From: Solibacillus sp. FSL K6-1523
Lineage (GTDB): Bacteria; Bacillota; Bacilli; Bacillales_A; Planococcaceae
DNA: 64,000 nucleotides
Assembly (NCBI RefSeq): GCF_038005225.1
Contig: NZ_JBBOSU010000001.1
Span: 546,001 to 610,000, forward strand
Direction: 5' to 3'
Made by a program: the position numbers and the translations under genes. Positions 19,095-28,589 of this stretch are shown in pieces. The stretch's first letter is position 1. Every line of letters starts with the position of its first letter. The notes beneath the pieces were generated by a model. That model was not told where the DNA came from, made no database searches, and saw nothing but the letters and a program-made list of their open reading frames with translations.

Positions 19095-19285
19095 CAATTA
19101 CGCCTTGGCGTAATGGTGTCCAGATTTTTTTCGAGCTTGCTCGAAAAACTCCTTAAAAAAATCTGTGACATCCGCCGGGGCTTAATTTGATTCAGGCGGG
19201 GTTTGAAACTCTATTGAATAGAATTGCCCTTTGGCATTTATCCCTGAATTATAGAAGTAGGGGATTTCTACTGAATCAAGTTAAA
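19095..19285 (-). repeat. Mosaic repeat copy C (alpha + full gamma)
   Basis: The palindrome AATTACGCC-TT-GGCGTAAT is at 19096-19113. The alpha hairpin arms CAGATTTTTTT and AAAAAAATCTG enclose CGAGC-TT-GCTCG. Gamma has outer arms AATTTGATTCAG / CTGAATCAAGTT, GAATTGCC/GGCATTT and a decayed third hairpin. It ends 41 bp before murAB, placing it in the murAB leader. Confidence 0.85.
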
Positions 19286-19325
19286 ATGATTTAAAAATTT
19301 GTCCAAACGTAAGGGAGAACACAAA

Positions 19326-20603
19326 ATGGATGTGTATAAAATTAGAGGCGAACGTCGTCTTAAAGGAAAAGTAACAGTTAGTGGTGCAAAGAATAGCGCA
19401 GTCGCTCTAATTCCTGCATCGATTTTAGCGGGTTCTTCCGTAACGATTGGAGGAATCCCTGAAATCTCGGATGCATGGGCATTAAAGGCGTTGCTTGAGG
19501 AAATCGGGGGAGAGGTAACATTTGCAGACGGTCAAATGACAATCGATCCAACCAAGATGGTGGCAATGCCATTACCGAATGGCAACGTAAAAAAAATGAG
19601 AGCCTCCTATTATTTAATGGGTGCGATGCTTGGTCGCTTTAAACAAGCGGTAATTGGACTACCGGGAGGCTGTTTTTTAGGGCCTCGTCCGATTGATCAA
19701 CATATTAAAGGTTTTGAGGCATTAGGTGCAAAGGTAACGAATGAACACGGTGCGATTTATTTACGCGCGGATGAACTAATCGGTGCCAAAATTTATTTAG
19801 ACGTAGCAAGTGTTGGTGCAACGATTAATATTATGCTAGCGGCTGTTCGGGCAAAAGGTAGAACGGTTATCGAAAATGCTGCAAAAGAGCCTGAAATTAT
19901 TGATGTAGCAACACTCTTAACAAATATGGGCGCTAAAATTAAAGGTGCCGGCACAAGTGTTATTCGCATTGATGGTGTGGATGAATTAAGTGGCACAAAC
20001 CATACAATTATTCCAGACCGCATTGAGGCTTCTACATTTATGATCATGGCTGCAGCAGTTGGAGATGGCGTAGTAATTGATAATGTCATTCCGCTTCATT
20101 TAGAGGCTGTAACTGCCAAGTTGCGTGAGATGGGTGTCGTAATTGAAATAGATGAAGAAAGTATTTATATTCCAAAACAAGGCCCATTGCGTGCAGTCGA
20201 TGTAAAAACGCTTGTATACCCGGGGATTCCAACCGATATACAGCAACCTCTATCTGTATTAATGTCACAAGCAGATGGTACATCAATCGTGACAGATACG
20301 ATTTATTCCGCACGTTTTAAGCATATTGACGAGCTCCGAAGAATGAATGCAAAGGCACGCGTAGAGGGGAATACAGCAATTATACAAGGTCCTTCTGTTC
20401 TGCAAAGTTCATCTGTAACAGCAACAGATTTACGAGCGGGTGCCGCGCTTGTATTAGCAGGATTAATCGCTAAAGGTGAGACAGAAATTCATGATATTTA
20501 CCATATTGAGCGAGGCTACGGTGGTTTAATTGAAAAGCTATGCCTTCTTGGAGCAGATATTCGCAAAGAATCGATTGTGGGCAATACAAATAAAAAAGTG
20601 TAA
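19326..20603 (+). CDS. murAB: UDP-N-acetylglucosamine 1-carboxyvinyltransferase 2
   Basis: A 425-residue cytosolic enzyme for the first committed peptidoglycan step, adding enolpyruvate from PEP to UDP-GlcNAc. SGAKNSAV near the N-terminus and catalytic Cys116 in [10 protein letters not shown] are present, so it should be fosfomycin-sensitive. Start chosen at ATG 19326 with AAGGGAGAA upstream; the earlier in-frame ATG (19299) lacks support. It is the murAB/murZ paralogue by position (after tal, before glpX). The second copy, murAA, is at 44357. Confidence 0.95.
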   Translation: MDVYKIRGERRLKGKVTVSGAKNSAVALIPASILAGSSVTIGGIPEISDAWALKALLEEIGGEVTFADGQMTIDPTKMVAMPLPNGNVKKMRASYYLMGAMLGRFKQAVIGLPGGCFLGPRPIDQHIKGFEALGAKVTNEHGAIYLRADELIGAKIYLDVASVGATINIMLAAVRAKGRTVIENAAKEPEIIDVATLLTNMGAKIKGAGTSVIRIDGVDELSGTNHTIIPDRIEASTFMIMAAAVGDGVVIDNVIPLHLEAVTAKLREMGVVIEIDEESIYIPKQGPLRAVDVKTLVYPGIPTDIQQPLSVLMSQADGTSIVTDTIYSARFKHIDELRRMNAKARVEGNTAIIQGPSVLQSSSVTATDLRAGAALVLAGLIAKGETEIHDIYHIERGYGGLIEKLCLLGADIRKESIVGNTNKKV

Positions 20604-20746
20604 TATAGCACTGATATTTAAATTGAATAATGTGATACAATAATACAGATAACTAATCAATTTTTATCAACTTAATATAGACTAAAAATAACATCTTTCA
20701 ATGCAGTAAGTTTCGGCGTTAACCGATCACAGGAGGCAAAAAGGAA

Positions 20747-21712
20747 ATGGAACGTAGTTTATCAATGGAAGTAGTACGAGTAACAGAAGCAGCAGCTATC
20801 GCATCAGCAAAATGGATGGGTCGCGGACTTAAAAATGAGGCGGATGATGCAGCAACAACAGCAATGCGCGTTATGTTCGATACTATTCCAATGCATGCAA
20901 CAGTTGTAATTGGTGAAGGAGAAATGGATGAGGCACCGATGCTTTATATTGGTGAAGAACTAGGACTTCGTAACGGCGGACCAGAAGTTGATATTGCAGT
21001 TGATCCACTAGAAGGGACGAATATTGTAGCTAAAGGTACAAATGGCGCAATGACTGTACTTGCAATTGCGGATCGAGGCAACCTATTAAATGCACCAGAT
21101 ATGTATATGGATAAAATCGCTGTAGGTCCAGAGGCAGCGGGTAAAGTAGATATTAATGCCTCTGTAACATATAACTTATTACAAGTAGCTAAAGCAAAAA
21201 ATAAAGATATTTCTGACGTAGTTGCGGTATTATTAGACCGACCACGCCATCAGCATATTGTGGATGAAATTCGTGAAGCAGGTGCACGTATTAAATTTAT
21301 CCAAGATGGTGACGTTGGTGCGGCAATCAATACAGCATTCGATGAAACAGGTATCGATATTATGTTCGGTATGGGGGGCGCTCCAGAAGGCGTAATCTCA
21401 GCTGTTGCATTAAAATGCTTAGGTGGCGATTTCCAAGCGAAATTAGTACCAGAAGATGAAGAACAATTGGCACGATGCAAAAAAATGGGGATCGACGTGG
21501 AAAAAGTATTAATGATGGATGATTTAGTAAAAGGTGATGACGCAATTTTCGCGGCAACAGCGGTTACAGATTCAGAATTATTACGCGGTGTTCAATATAA
21601 AGGTTCTTATGCACTTACTCATTCGGTTGTTATGCGTGCAAAAACAGGAACAGTTCGTTTTATCGAAGGGCGTCATAGCATCGATAAAAAACCAAATTAC
21701 GATTTTAAATAA
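20747..21712 (+). CDS. glpX: Fructose-1,6-bisphosphatase, class II
   Basis: A 321-residue gluconeogenic phosphatase converting fructose-1,6-bisphosphate to fructose-6-phosphate. The metal site motif DPLEGTN and the upstream [11 protein letters not shown] are conserved, with [13 protein letters not shown] further on. AGGAGG is followed by a second A/G-rich run before ATG 20747. It is separate from murAB by 143 bp and ends in its own terminator. The order murAB-glpX-rho is the Bacillus one. Confidence 0.96.
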   Translation: MERSLSMEVVRVTEAAAIASAKWMGRGLKNEADDAATTAMRVMFDTIPMHATVVIGEGEMDEAPMLYIGEELGLRNGGPEVDIAVDPLEGTNIVAKGTNGAMTVLAIADRGNLLNAPDMYMDKIAVGPEAAGKVDINASVTYNLLQVAKAKNKDISDVVAVLLDRPRHQHIVDEIREAGARIKFIQDGDVGAAINTAFDETGIDIMFGMGGAPEGVISAVALKCLGGDFQAKLVPEDEEQLARCKKMGIDVEKVLMMDDLVKGDDAIFAATAVTDSELLRGVQYKGSYALTHSVVMRAKTGTVRFIEGRHSIDKKPNYDFK

Positions 21713-21777
21713 CTTCTTTATAAATAGAGGTATAACCGAAAATGCATTCCCATTTCGGTAATCTCGTTATATAATTA

Positions 21778-21809
21778 ATGCCCGGCTCTATAATTTGCCG
21801 GGCATCTTT
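21778..21809 (+). terminator. Terminator after glpX
   Basis: ATGCCCGGC-tctataattt-GCCGGGCAT followed by CTTTT. Confidence 0.85.
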
Positions 21810-21944
21810 TCCATCCATTACATTGAAAATTGACCCTTCATTCGATAATTCCCACACATCCGGATTACATAATCGAATCAATCGAATTCACCAATACCTC
21901 GTATCCAATAAAAGTATGAATAAAATAAAGACTGGAGACAACAC

Positions 21945-23228
21945 ATGACATCATTAACGATTGCGCAATTAGAAAGCATGACATTAAAGGAGCTTTATTC
22001 TTTAGCAAAGCAATATAAGTTAACAAATGCCAGCAAATTAACTAAAAAGGAACTGATTTTTGCGATTTTAAAATCACGTTCTGAACAAGAAGGATTTTTC
22101 TTCATGGAAGGCGTTCTTGAAATTATTTCGACAGAAGGCTTTGGTTTTTTACGTCCAATTAACTACTCACCATCAAAAGAAGATATTTATATTTCGGCAT
22201 CCCAAATTCGTCGATTCGGTTTACGAAACGGTGACAAAGTATCGGGGAAAGTTCGTCCGCCAAAAGAAAATGAGCGTTACTACGGATTATTGCAAGTAGA
22301 TGCAGTTAACGGGGAAGACCCTGAAGTGGCAAAAGAACGTGTGCATTTCCCAGCATTAACACCACTTTATCCAGATCGCCATATTAAGCTTGAAACATCA
22401 CCAACCCAGTTATCAACACGTATTATGGATTTAGTAGCGCCTGTTGGTTTTGGACAACGTGGCTTAATTGTTGCCCCTCCAAAAGCAGGTAAAACATCAC
22501 TTTTAAAAGAAATTGCTAACTCGATTACGACGAATTATCCACAAGCGGAATTAATCGTCTTATTAATCGATGAACGTCCTGAAGAGGTAACGGATATCGA
22601 ACGTTCAGTAAATGCAGATGTTGTGTCATCTACATTTGATGAAGTACCTGAAAACCACGTTAAAGTGGCTGAAATGGTGTTAGAGCGCGCGCGTCGTTTA
22701 GTAGAGCATAAGCGCGATGTCATTATTTTAATGGATTCAATTACGCGACTTGCTCGTGCTTATAACTTGGTCATTCCGCCAAGTGGTCGTACACTTTCAG
22801 GGGGGATTGACCCAGCTGCATTCCACCGTCCAAAACGTTTCTTCGGTTCTGCTCGTAACATTGAAGAAGGCGGCAGCTTAACAATTTTAGCAACAGCCCT
22901 TGTTGATACGGGAAGTCGTATGGATGAAGTCATTTATGAGGAATTTAAAGGAACAGGTAACTTGGAGCTACACTTAGACCGTCATTTAGCGGAGCGTCGT
23001 ATTTTCCCTGCGCTTGATATTCGCCGTTCAGGTACGCGTAAAGAAGAATTACTTATTCCAAAAGATCAGCTTGATAAACTATGGGCAATTCGTAAAACAT
23101 TCAGTGATTCTACCGACTTTTCAGAGAAGTTTTTACGTAAATTACGTACAACGAAAACAAATGAAGAGTTTTTTGAAAAGCTCGATACAGATATGAAAAA
23201 AGCAACGAACGGTAAAGGGCTACTATAA
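21945..23228 (+). CDS. rho: Transcription termination factor Rho
   Basis: A 427-residue hexameric RNA helicase. Residues 1-50 are the N-terminal helical domain and about 55-130 the cold-shock-like RNA-binding domain ([24 protein letters not shown]). The ATPase follows, with P-loop APPKAGKTS, Walker [17 protein letters not shown], the Q/R loops and [14 protein letters not shown]. Start at ATG 21945 with GGAG upstream. The 135-nt leader after the glpX terminator shows no clear hairpin. Repeat copy D follows immediately after the stop codon. Confidence 0.97.
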   Translation: MTSLTIAQLESMTLKELYSLAKQYKLTNASKLTKKELIFAILKSRSEQEGFFFMEGVLEIISTEGFGFLRPINYSPSKEDIYISASQIRRFGLRNGDKVSGKVRPPKENERYYGLLQVDAVNGEDPEVAKERVHFPALTPLYPDRHIKLETSPTQLSTRIMDLVAPVGFGQRGLIVAPPKAGKTSLLKEIANSITTNYPQAELIVLLIDERPEEVTDIERSVNADVVSSTFDEVPENHVKVAEMVLERARRLVEHKRDVIILMDSITRLARAYNLVIPPSGRTLSGGIDPAAFHRPKRFFGSARNIEEGGSLTILATALVDTGSRMDEVIYEEFKGTGNLELHLDRHLAERRIFPALDIRRSGTRKEELLIPKDQLDKLWAIRKTFSDSTDFSEKFLRKLRTTKTNEEFFEKLDTDMKKATNGKGLL

Positions 23229-23476
23229 CTTAATTCAGCATTCATTTCCTACATCTATATGTGGTGGATGGATGTCAAAAATGCGATTCTATTTAGTGGA
23301 GGTTCAAATCCCAGCTGAATCAGAGGAACTCAGGCTAAGAACGCCACGTCGTGTGGCAACGCCTGAGTGACCAACATCGTGTTGGCCTAAGCCCCGGCGG
23401 ATGTCACAGATTTTTTTAGGGTGTTTTTCGAGCGCGCTCGAAAAAATCTGGACGCAATTACGCCTCGGCGTAATTG
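23229..23476 (+). repeat. Mosaic repeat copy D (full gamma + beta + alpha)
   Basis: The most complete copy. Gamma begins ACTTAATTCAGC and closes GCTGAATC around GGTTCAAATCC. Beta has outer stem CTCAGGC/GCCTGAG and hairpins GCCAC-GTCGT-GTGGC and CCAAC-ATCGT-GTTGG. Alpha has CAGATTTTTTT, the internal stem TTTTTCGAGC/GCTCGAAAAA, ATCTGG and the palindrome AATTACGCC-TC-GGCGTAATT. It fills the rho-rpmE gap up to the rpmE promoter. Confidence 0.87.
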
Positions 23477-23501
23477 ATTATATTAAAAATCAGCAAAACA
23501 G

Positions 23502-23530
23502 TTGCAATGATAAAGCATCCTTGCTATACT
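23502..23530 (+). promoter_or_regulatory. rpmE promoter
   Basis: TTGCAA (23502-23507), a 17-bp spacer and TATACT (23525-23530). It gives a leader of about 100 nt before rpmE. Confidence 0.75.
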
Positions 23531-23536
23531 TTCTTA

Positions 23537-23639
23537 AGTATGAAACGTGTGCATATGTAACCGACATATTCGGGTTATGTAAGGCACAGTTCGAATAATA
23601 CTCTGTTCCGGATGGTTCAGGGCGAGAGGAGTAACGAAT
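23537..23639 (+). promoter_or_regulatory. Long rpmE leader with a hairpin
   Basis: The transcribed leader contains ATGTAACCGA...TCGGGTTATGT, a stem with one bulged G around 23557-23582. Leaders of L31 genes in several phyla carry described L31-binding RNA motifs. Whether this leader matches the Firmicutes one was not testable here. Confidence 0.4.
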
Positions 23640-23840
23640 ATGAAACAAGGTATCCACCCAGAATACAAAACTGCAACTGTAGTATGTTCTTGCGGTAACA
23701 CTTTCGAGACTGGTTCAGTTAAAGAAAAAATCAGCATCGAGTTTTGTGATGAATGTCACCCATTCTACACAGGACGTCAAAAATTCGCGTCTGCTGACGG
23801 ACGTGTTGATCGTTTCAACAAAAAATACGGTATCAAGTAA
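23640..23840 (+). CDS. rpmE: Ribosomal protein bL31, zinc-binding form
   Basis: A 66-residue 50S subunit protein. Four zinc-ligand cysteines are present: Cys16 and Cys18 in VCSCG, Cys36 and Cys39 in FCDECH. This makes it the C+ type rather than the zinc-free paralogue expressed in zinc starvation. A GAGAGGAG ribosome site precedes ATG 23640. It has its own promoter, leader and terminator. Confidence 0.97.
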   Translation: MKQGIHPEYKTATVVCSCGNTFETGSVKEKISIEFCDECHPFYTGRQKFASADGRVDRFNKKYGIK

Positions 23841-23845
23841 TATCA

Positions 23846-23882
23846 AAACCTACTTCCGAGTTTATTTGGAAGTAGGTTTTTT
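23846..23882 (+). terminator. Terminator after rpmE
   Basis: AAACCTACTTCC...GGAAGTAGGTTT followed by TTT. Confidence 0.87.
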
Positions 23883-23965
23883 AAATAAAAAATATAAAAA
23901 TCTCATCATTTAGTTCGATTAAGATAGAACAATTTAAATACTGGCACTAGAAATGAGGATTAATA

Positions 23966-24538
23966 ATGGCACAATTATTTTTTAAACATGGTGCAATGAA
24001 TAGTGGAAAATCGATTGAAATTTTAAAAGTAGCACATAACTATGAAGAACAAAATAAACCGGTGCTAATTTTCACATCCGGTATCGATACGCGGGACGAA
24101 GTAGGAACTGTCTCAAGTCGGATCGGACTACGACGCCCTGCAACAGCCGTTTTTAAAGAAACAAATATTTATGAAATTGTCAAAAATCATAACGAAAAAT
24201 TATATTGTGTACTAGTTGATGAAGTCCAATTTTTATCAAAGGAACATGTTCTTCAGCTAACGCAAATTGTGGATGAATTGAATATTCCGGTTATGGGATT
24301 CGGCTTGAAAAATGATTTCCAAAATGAATTATTTGAAGGCAGTCGTTACATGCTTATTTATGCGGATAAAATTGAGGAAATGAAAACAATTTGCTGGTTC
24401 TGTCATAAAAAAGCGACAATGAATATACGTGTCGATGAAAATAAAAAACCGGTGCGTGCAGGCGATCAAATTCAAATTGGGGGTAATGATAGTTATTATC
24501 CTGTTTGTCGCAGATGCCATAGCAATCCGCCATTATAA
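23966..24538 (+). CDS. tdk: Thymidine kinase
   Basis: A 190-residue salvage enzyme phosphorylating thymidine with ATP. P-loop GAMNSGKS is at residues 9-16, Walker B VLVDEVQF near 87-94, and two zinc-binding cysteine pairs are CWFC and CRRC. SSRIGL and the AMNSGKS P-loop resemble thymidine kinases of lactic acid bacteria and enterobacteria rather than the Bacillus type, recalled as having GSMFSGKSEEL. It occupies the normal rpmE-tdk-prfA position, so an in-place replacement is possible. The start ATG has GAGGA upstream. Confidence 0.94.
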   Translation: MAQLFFKHGAMNSGKSIEILKVAHNYEEQNKPVLIFTSGIDTRDEVGTVSSRIGLRRPATAVFKETNIYEIVKNHNEKLYCVLVDEVQFLSKEHVLQLTQIVDELNIPVMGFGLKNDFQNELFEGSRYMLIYADKIEEMKTICWFCHKKATMNIRVDENKKPVRAGDQIQIGGNDSYYPVCRRCHSNPPL

Positions 24539-24684
24539 AATAAACATCTTAGAGGATAAAAATAGTACTGTTCTCGAAAAAAATTAGTATAAATGTAGCA
24601 ACAGCGGGTGAATTTCTTTATACTGATAGAGGTAGATTTTGAACGCGTGAATATTAAGGGAAAATAATAATAGAGGTGAACTAA

Positions 24685-25761
24685 ATGTTTGATCGTTTAC
24701 AAGCGGTTGAAGACCGTTATGAAAGATTAAATGAGTTATTGAGCGATCCAGAAGTCGTAAGTGATTCAAAAAAGTTACGTGAGTACTCAAAAGAGCAATC
24801 GGATATTCAAGAAATGGTCGAAGTGTATCGCGAATATAAATCAGTAAAAGAGCAATTAGCCGATACGCGTGAATTGATGGATATGGAAAAAGATCCAGAA
24901 ATGTTTAACATGATGAAAGAGGAATTTAATGATTTAAATAAGCAAATTCCAACATTGGAAGACAGCTTACGTATTTTATTAATTCCGAAAGACCCTAATG
25001 ACTCGAAAAACGTAATTATGGAAGTTCGCGGGGCAGCTGGTGGAGATGAGGCGAACATTTTTGCGGGCGACCTTTTCCGTATGTATATGCGTCATGCGGA
25101 AGCACACGGTTGGAAAGTGGAAGTGATGGAAGCAACACCGAACCCAGCTGGTGGTTATAAAGAAGTGATTTTCATGATTAATGGGCAAGGCGCGTACTCA
25201 AGATTTAAATATGAAAACGGTGCACACCGTGTTCAACGTGTTCCTGCAACGGAATCACAAGGTCGTATTCATACATCTACTGCAACGGTAGCTTGTTTAC
25301 CAGAAATGCATGTAGAAGATGTAGAAATTCACGAAAAAGATATTCGTGTTGACACATTCGCCTCTTCTGGTGCAGGTGGTCAATCGGTAAATACAACGAT
25401 GTCCGCTGTGCGTATGACCCATTTACCAACAGGTGTTGTTGTTTCGATGCAAGATGAGCGTTCTCAAATTAAAAACCGCGAAAAGGCAATGAAAATTTTA
25501 ATCGCACGTGTTGCCGATAAACATCATCAAGAAGCACAAGCAGAAATTGATTCTACGCGTAAGTCAGCAGTAGGAACAGGCGACCGTTCTGAACGTATTC
25601 GTACTTACAACTATCCACAAAACCGTGTAACAGATCACCGTATTGGTTTAACGATTCAAAAGTTAGATCAAATTGTGGAAGGTAAACTCGATGAAATTAT
25701 TGATGCACTTATTTTAGATGAGCAAGCAACACGTCTTGCAAACTTAAATGAAAATGCATAA
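24685..25761 (+). CDS. prfA: Peptide chain release factor 1
   Basis: A 358-residue class I release factor for UAA/UAG codons. The GGQ peptidyl-tRNA hydrolysis motif lies near 231-233 in [11 protein letters not shown], preceded by the codon-recognition domain. An N-terminal helical domain covers about residues 1-100. GAGGTG precedes ATG 24685. The last 14 bases overlap the methyltransferase PrmC, which methylates the Gln of this GGQ motif, so the enzyme and its substrate are translationally coupled. Confidence 0.97.
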   Translation: MFDRLQAVEDRYERLNELLSDPEVVSDSKKLREYSKEQSDIQEMVEVYREYKSVKEQLADTRELMDMEKDPEMFNMMKEEFNDLNKQIPTLEDSLRILLIPKDPNDSKNVIMEVRGAAGGDEANIFAGDLFRMYMRHAEAHGWKVEVMEATPNPAGGYKEVIFMINGQGAYSRFKYENGAHRVQRVPATESQGRIHTSTATVACLPEMHVEDVEIHEKDIRVDTFASSGAGGQSVNTTMSAVRMTHLPTGVVVSMQDERSQIKNREKAMKILIARVADKHHQEAQAEIDSTRKSAVGTGDRSERIRTYNYPQNRVTDHRIGLTIQKLDQIVEGKLDEIIDALILDEQATRLANLNENA

Positions 25762-26611
25762 AACTATTTTAGAGGCCCTAAATGGGGCTTCTTCTTTTTT
25801 AGTGGAAAATGGTCGCGAAGGAAATGCCGCAAGATTATTGTTACAGCATATTTTACAAACGAATTATTCCGGGTTAATGATGAAAATGCATGATGGATTA
25901 ACTGAGGAACAACAGCATGATTTTGATCAATTTATTGAACAGCATGTAAAAGGTATTCCAGTTCAATACATTACAGGTGAGGAAGAATTTTATGGGCGCA
26001 CCTTTTTTGTGGATGAGTCGGTGTTAATTCCCCGACCTGAAACGGAAGAATTGATTGTCGGCGCTGTAACGCGTATGGAAAAATTATTCGGTAAACATGC
26101 CGAATTGAAGCTAGCCGATATCGGGACAGGCAGTGGTGCGATTGCGATTACGATGAAAAGTGAGTGGCCAGAAGCGATTGTAACGGCAACAGATCTTTCA
26201 GAAATGGCACTTCAAACTGCTCAAAAAAACGCCGAGCAATTACAAGTGAATATAGCATTTAAACTAGGTGATTTAACAACGCCTATTGCAAATCAAAAAT
26301 GGGATGTAGTGCTTTCTAATCCTCCTTATATTGCCTTTAGTGAAATAGAGGAAATGTCTGATGTTGTCGTTGATCATGAACCACATTCCGCTTTATTTGC
26401 AGAAGAGGATGGACTTATTTTATATCGTAAACTTGCTGAGCAATTACCACCACTTATGAACAAAACCGCGCTTATTGGTGTTGAAATTGGTTATTCGCAA
26501 GGGCGTGCAGTTGCGGAAATGTTTAAGGCAAGTTTTCCACAGGCACGAGTTTCCGTTGTAAAAGATATCAATGGGAAAGAACGAATGGTTTTTTGTGAAA
26601 TGAGTGAATAA
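25748..26611 (+). CDS. prmC: Release factor glutamine N5-methyltransferase
   Basis: A 287-residue SAM-dependent enzyme methylating the GGQ glutamine of release factors. An N-terminal helical domain is followed by SAM motif [12 protein letters not shown] near 118 and the catalytic NPPY at 191-194. Its ATG lies inside prfA (overlap 14 bp); a second ATG 6 nt later is equally possible, and no strong ribosome site is seen, consistent with coupling. spoIIR follows after a short hairpin. Confidence 0.95.
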   Translation: MKMHKTILEALNGASSFLVENGREGNAARLLLQHILQTNYSGLMMKMHDGLTEEQQHDFDQFIEQHVKGIPVQYITGEEEFYGRTFFVDESVLIPRPETEELIVGAVTRMEKLFGKHAELKLADIGTGSGAIAITMKSEWPEAIVTATDLSEMALQTAQKNAEQLQVNIAFKLGDLTTPIANQKWDVVLSNPPYIAFSEIEEMSDVVVDHEPHSALFAEEDGLILYRKLAEQLPPLMNKTALIGVEIGYSQGRAVAEMFKASFPQARVSVVKDINGKERMVFCEMSE

Positions 26612-26655
26612 AATCTATCTTTCTTGCTAACACTTGCTAGCAAGGGGGAATTAAA

Positions 26656-27207
26656 ATGTTAAATGATTACGAGATTCAAACAAATTCAAATAAACATATA
26701 TTCATTGCGATGTTAAAACTATGCTTTAGTATACTCGTACTATATGGTGCGGTTATGATAATTCCAACGGTCGTTTATGATGTCCAAGCGACGCAAGTAC
26801 AACAGGCTGAACAATTGAAAATCCGTGTTGTTGCGAACAGCTCTTCTGTGCAAGATCAACAGCAAAAGCAGTTAGTTGTGGAAAATATTCAAGCGTTATT
26901 GGAAGCTGGAAGTGTAAACTCACAAGATATCCACAATTATGAGGAGATTTATGCAGTCATCCAGAAAGAATTTCCGAATTTGAAAATAGTTATGAACACT
27001 GGGGATAACTTAATACCACCAAAATATCAATTTCATACATTTTACCCACAGAACGTATACAATTCGGTCACATTTGTCATTGGAAGTGGTCGAGGAGAAA
27101 ACTGGTTTTGTTCAGCATTTCCAACGGTTTGTAGCCCACCAGAAGAAGTGGAAAATGAGAAACATAAATTTTTCATTTACGAGTGGTTCAAGAAAAATAG
27201 CTTTTGA
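26656..27207 (+). CDS. spoIIR: Stage II sporulation protein R
   Basis: A 183-residue forespore-secreted signal that triggers SpoIIGA-dependent processing of pro-sigma-E in the mother cell. One membrane or signal-like helix is at about 18-38. LKIRVVANSSSVQDQ matches the family's IR-ANSD-xxDQ region, and GENWFCSAFPTVC matches the conserved W-C-x-x-FP-x-C end. It is shorter than the B. subtilis protein (about 220 aa) but has both conserved ends. Ribosome site AAGGGGG precedes ATG 26656. Position after prmC is conserved. A sigma-F promoter could not be assigned confidently. Confidence 0.92.
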   Translation: MLNDYEIQTNSNKHIFIAMLKLCFSILVLYGAVMIIPTVVYDVQATQVQQAEQLKIRVVANSSSVQDQQQKQLVVENIQALLEAGSVNSQDIHNYEEIYAVIQKEFPNLKIVMNTGDNLIPPKYQFHTFYPQNVYNSVTFVIGSGRGENWFCSAFPTVCSPPEEVENEKHKFFIYEWFKKNSF

Positions 27208-27229
27208 AGTGTGTACAAGTAGTTTGATA

Positions 27230-27364
27230 TTATCCACAAAATTCAGAAAGTTATCAACAAATGTGGATAAAGTCAGAAAACTCTAGTAATAAAGGGGGGT
27301 GCCAATTGGAGACGAAACAATTGCATGTGGATGAAAATGTGGATAATTCCGAAAATTATGCACA
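27230..27364. promoter_or_regulatory. DnaA-box cluster across the ywlC start
   Basis: Perfect DnaA boxes: TTATCCACA at 27230-27238 and its complement TGTGGATAA at 27262-27270 and 27338-27346. Near matches: TTATCAACA 27251-27259, TGTGGATGA 27326-27334, TTATGCACA 27356-27364. Six boxes in 135 bp is far above chance. A DnaA-binding cluster at ywlC is known in B. subtilis (recalled), where such clusters titrate DnaA. The cluster extends into the first codons of ywlC. Confidence 0.8.
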
Positions 27365-28349
27365 AGCTGTGGATGTATTAAATAAAAGTGGAGTTGTCGC
27401 ATTCCCGACAGAAACGGTTTATGGTTTAGGTGCGGTTGCAACGGATGAAGAGGCAGTGAAGAAAATATTCGCGGCAAAAGGAAGACCATCTGATAATCCT
27501 TTAATTGTTCACATTGGGACGATTGAGGAATTGACATACTATACTTATGATATTCCAGAAGTTGCGAAAATATGCATGGAGCATTTCTGGCCAGGTCCTT
27601 TAACAATTGTAATGAAGGCGAAACCGGATATTTTAGCACCGAGTGTCACAGCTGGATTGCAAACAGTAGGGATTCGTATGCCGGATCATCCTGTTGCATT
27701 AAAGTTGCTTCAACAATTAAAGAAACCATTAGCTGCACCTAGTGCCAATCGTAGTGGTAAGCCAAGTCCTACAAAGGCAAGTCATGTGTATGAAGATTTA
27801 GCGGGGATCATTCCGTGCATTTTAGATGGTGGTATAACAGGAATTGGTGTGGAGTCAACTGTACTGGATGTTACGTTAGATTCACCAGTAATTTTACGTC
27901 CAGGCGGTGTGACAAAGGAAATGCTAGAACAAGTAATTGGACCTGTTTTAGAACCTGACTTTGAACAGCAACAAATCGAATCAACACCGAAAGCGCCAGG
28001 CATGAAATATACACACTATGCACCAGATGCACCGGTATTTTTAATTGAGCCAAATGAAGAAACTGTACAGCAAGCAATAACGCATCTGAAATTACAAGGA
28101 CACCGTGTAGCGCTCCTTGCACCTGAAAATTTTAATAAGATAACGGTCGAATATTATTTTACATTTGGAAACGCTAATGAAATCGAGCAAATGAGTGCCG
28201 CGCTTTATGATGTATTACGCGCATGCGATAAAACGGATGCAACAGTCATTTTAGCGACGTCTACTACTCGAGAAGGTGTAGGAACAGCGATTATGAACCG
28301 ACTCGAAAAAGCAGCAGGTGGAAATTGGTTTCAATTACAAAAACAATAA
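27306..28349 (+). CDS. ywlC: L-threonylcarbamoyladenylate synthase (Sua5 type)
   Basis: A 347-residue enzyme making threonylcarbamoyl-AMP from threonine, bicarbonate and ATP for the t6A37 modification of tRNAs. The YrdC domain covers about 20-210 (FPTETVYGLGA, KGRPSDNPLIVHI, PSANRSGKPSPT). A Sua5 C-terminal domain follows, joined by APGMKYTHYAP. Start chosen at TTG 27306, preceded by AAAGGGGGGTG; the upstream in-frame ATG 27261 lies in the DnaA-box region and has no ribosome site. Resulting length equals that recalled for B. subtilis YwlC. A hairpin terminator follows. Confidence 0.94.
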   Translation: METKQLHVDENVDNSENYAQAVDVLNKSGVVAFPTETVYGLGAVATDEEAVKKIFAAKGRPSDNPLIVHIGTIEELTYYTYDIPEVAKICMEHFWPGPLTIVMKAKPDILAPSVTAGLQTVGIRMPDHPVALKLLQQLKKPLAAPSANRSGKPSPTKASHVYEDLAGIIPCILDGGITGIGVESTVLDVTLDSPVILRPGGVTKEMLEQVIGPVLEPDFEQQQIESTPKAPGMKYTHYAPDAPVFLIEPNEETVQQAITHLKLQGHRVALLAPENFNKITVEYYFTFGNANEIEQMSAALYDVLRACDKTDATVILATSTTREGVGTAIMNRLEKAAGGNWFQLQKQ

Positions 28350-28357
28350 TGACCTGG

Positions 28358-28408
28358 AAACACCCAGTAAAAGTTAGATGAGAATCTAGCTTATACTGGG
28401 TGTTTTTG
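28358..28408 (+). terminator. Terminator after ywlC
   Basis: ACACCCAGTA...TACTGGGTGT stem with an inner AGTTAGAT/ATCTAGCT pairing, then TTTTT. Confidence 0.8.
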
Positions 28409-28589
28409 TGTGGGGATAAGTCCAACTATGATTAATCGTTGGAAATGGTCGATAATTATGGAATGAAACGGATGAAACTACGAAAAGTAGCGGGTAGAAT
28501 GGCTATTTAGATGGAGACTTACAAATAAATTCATGTAGTTATGGGGACTTGCATAAAATACAACAAACTTTTGTTAGAGGAGGAGGGAA

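Noticed and set aside
28409-28589. yybP-ykoY manganese riboswitch expected upstream of mntP
   Set aside because: No recognisable conserved loops of that riboswitch; only loose GGAxxxGG spacing, possibly a worn array.
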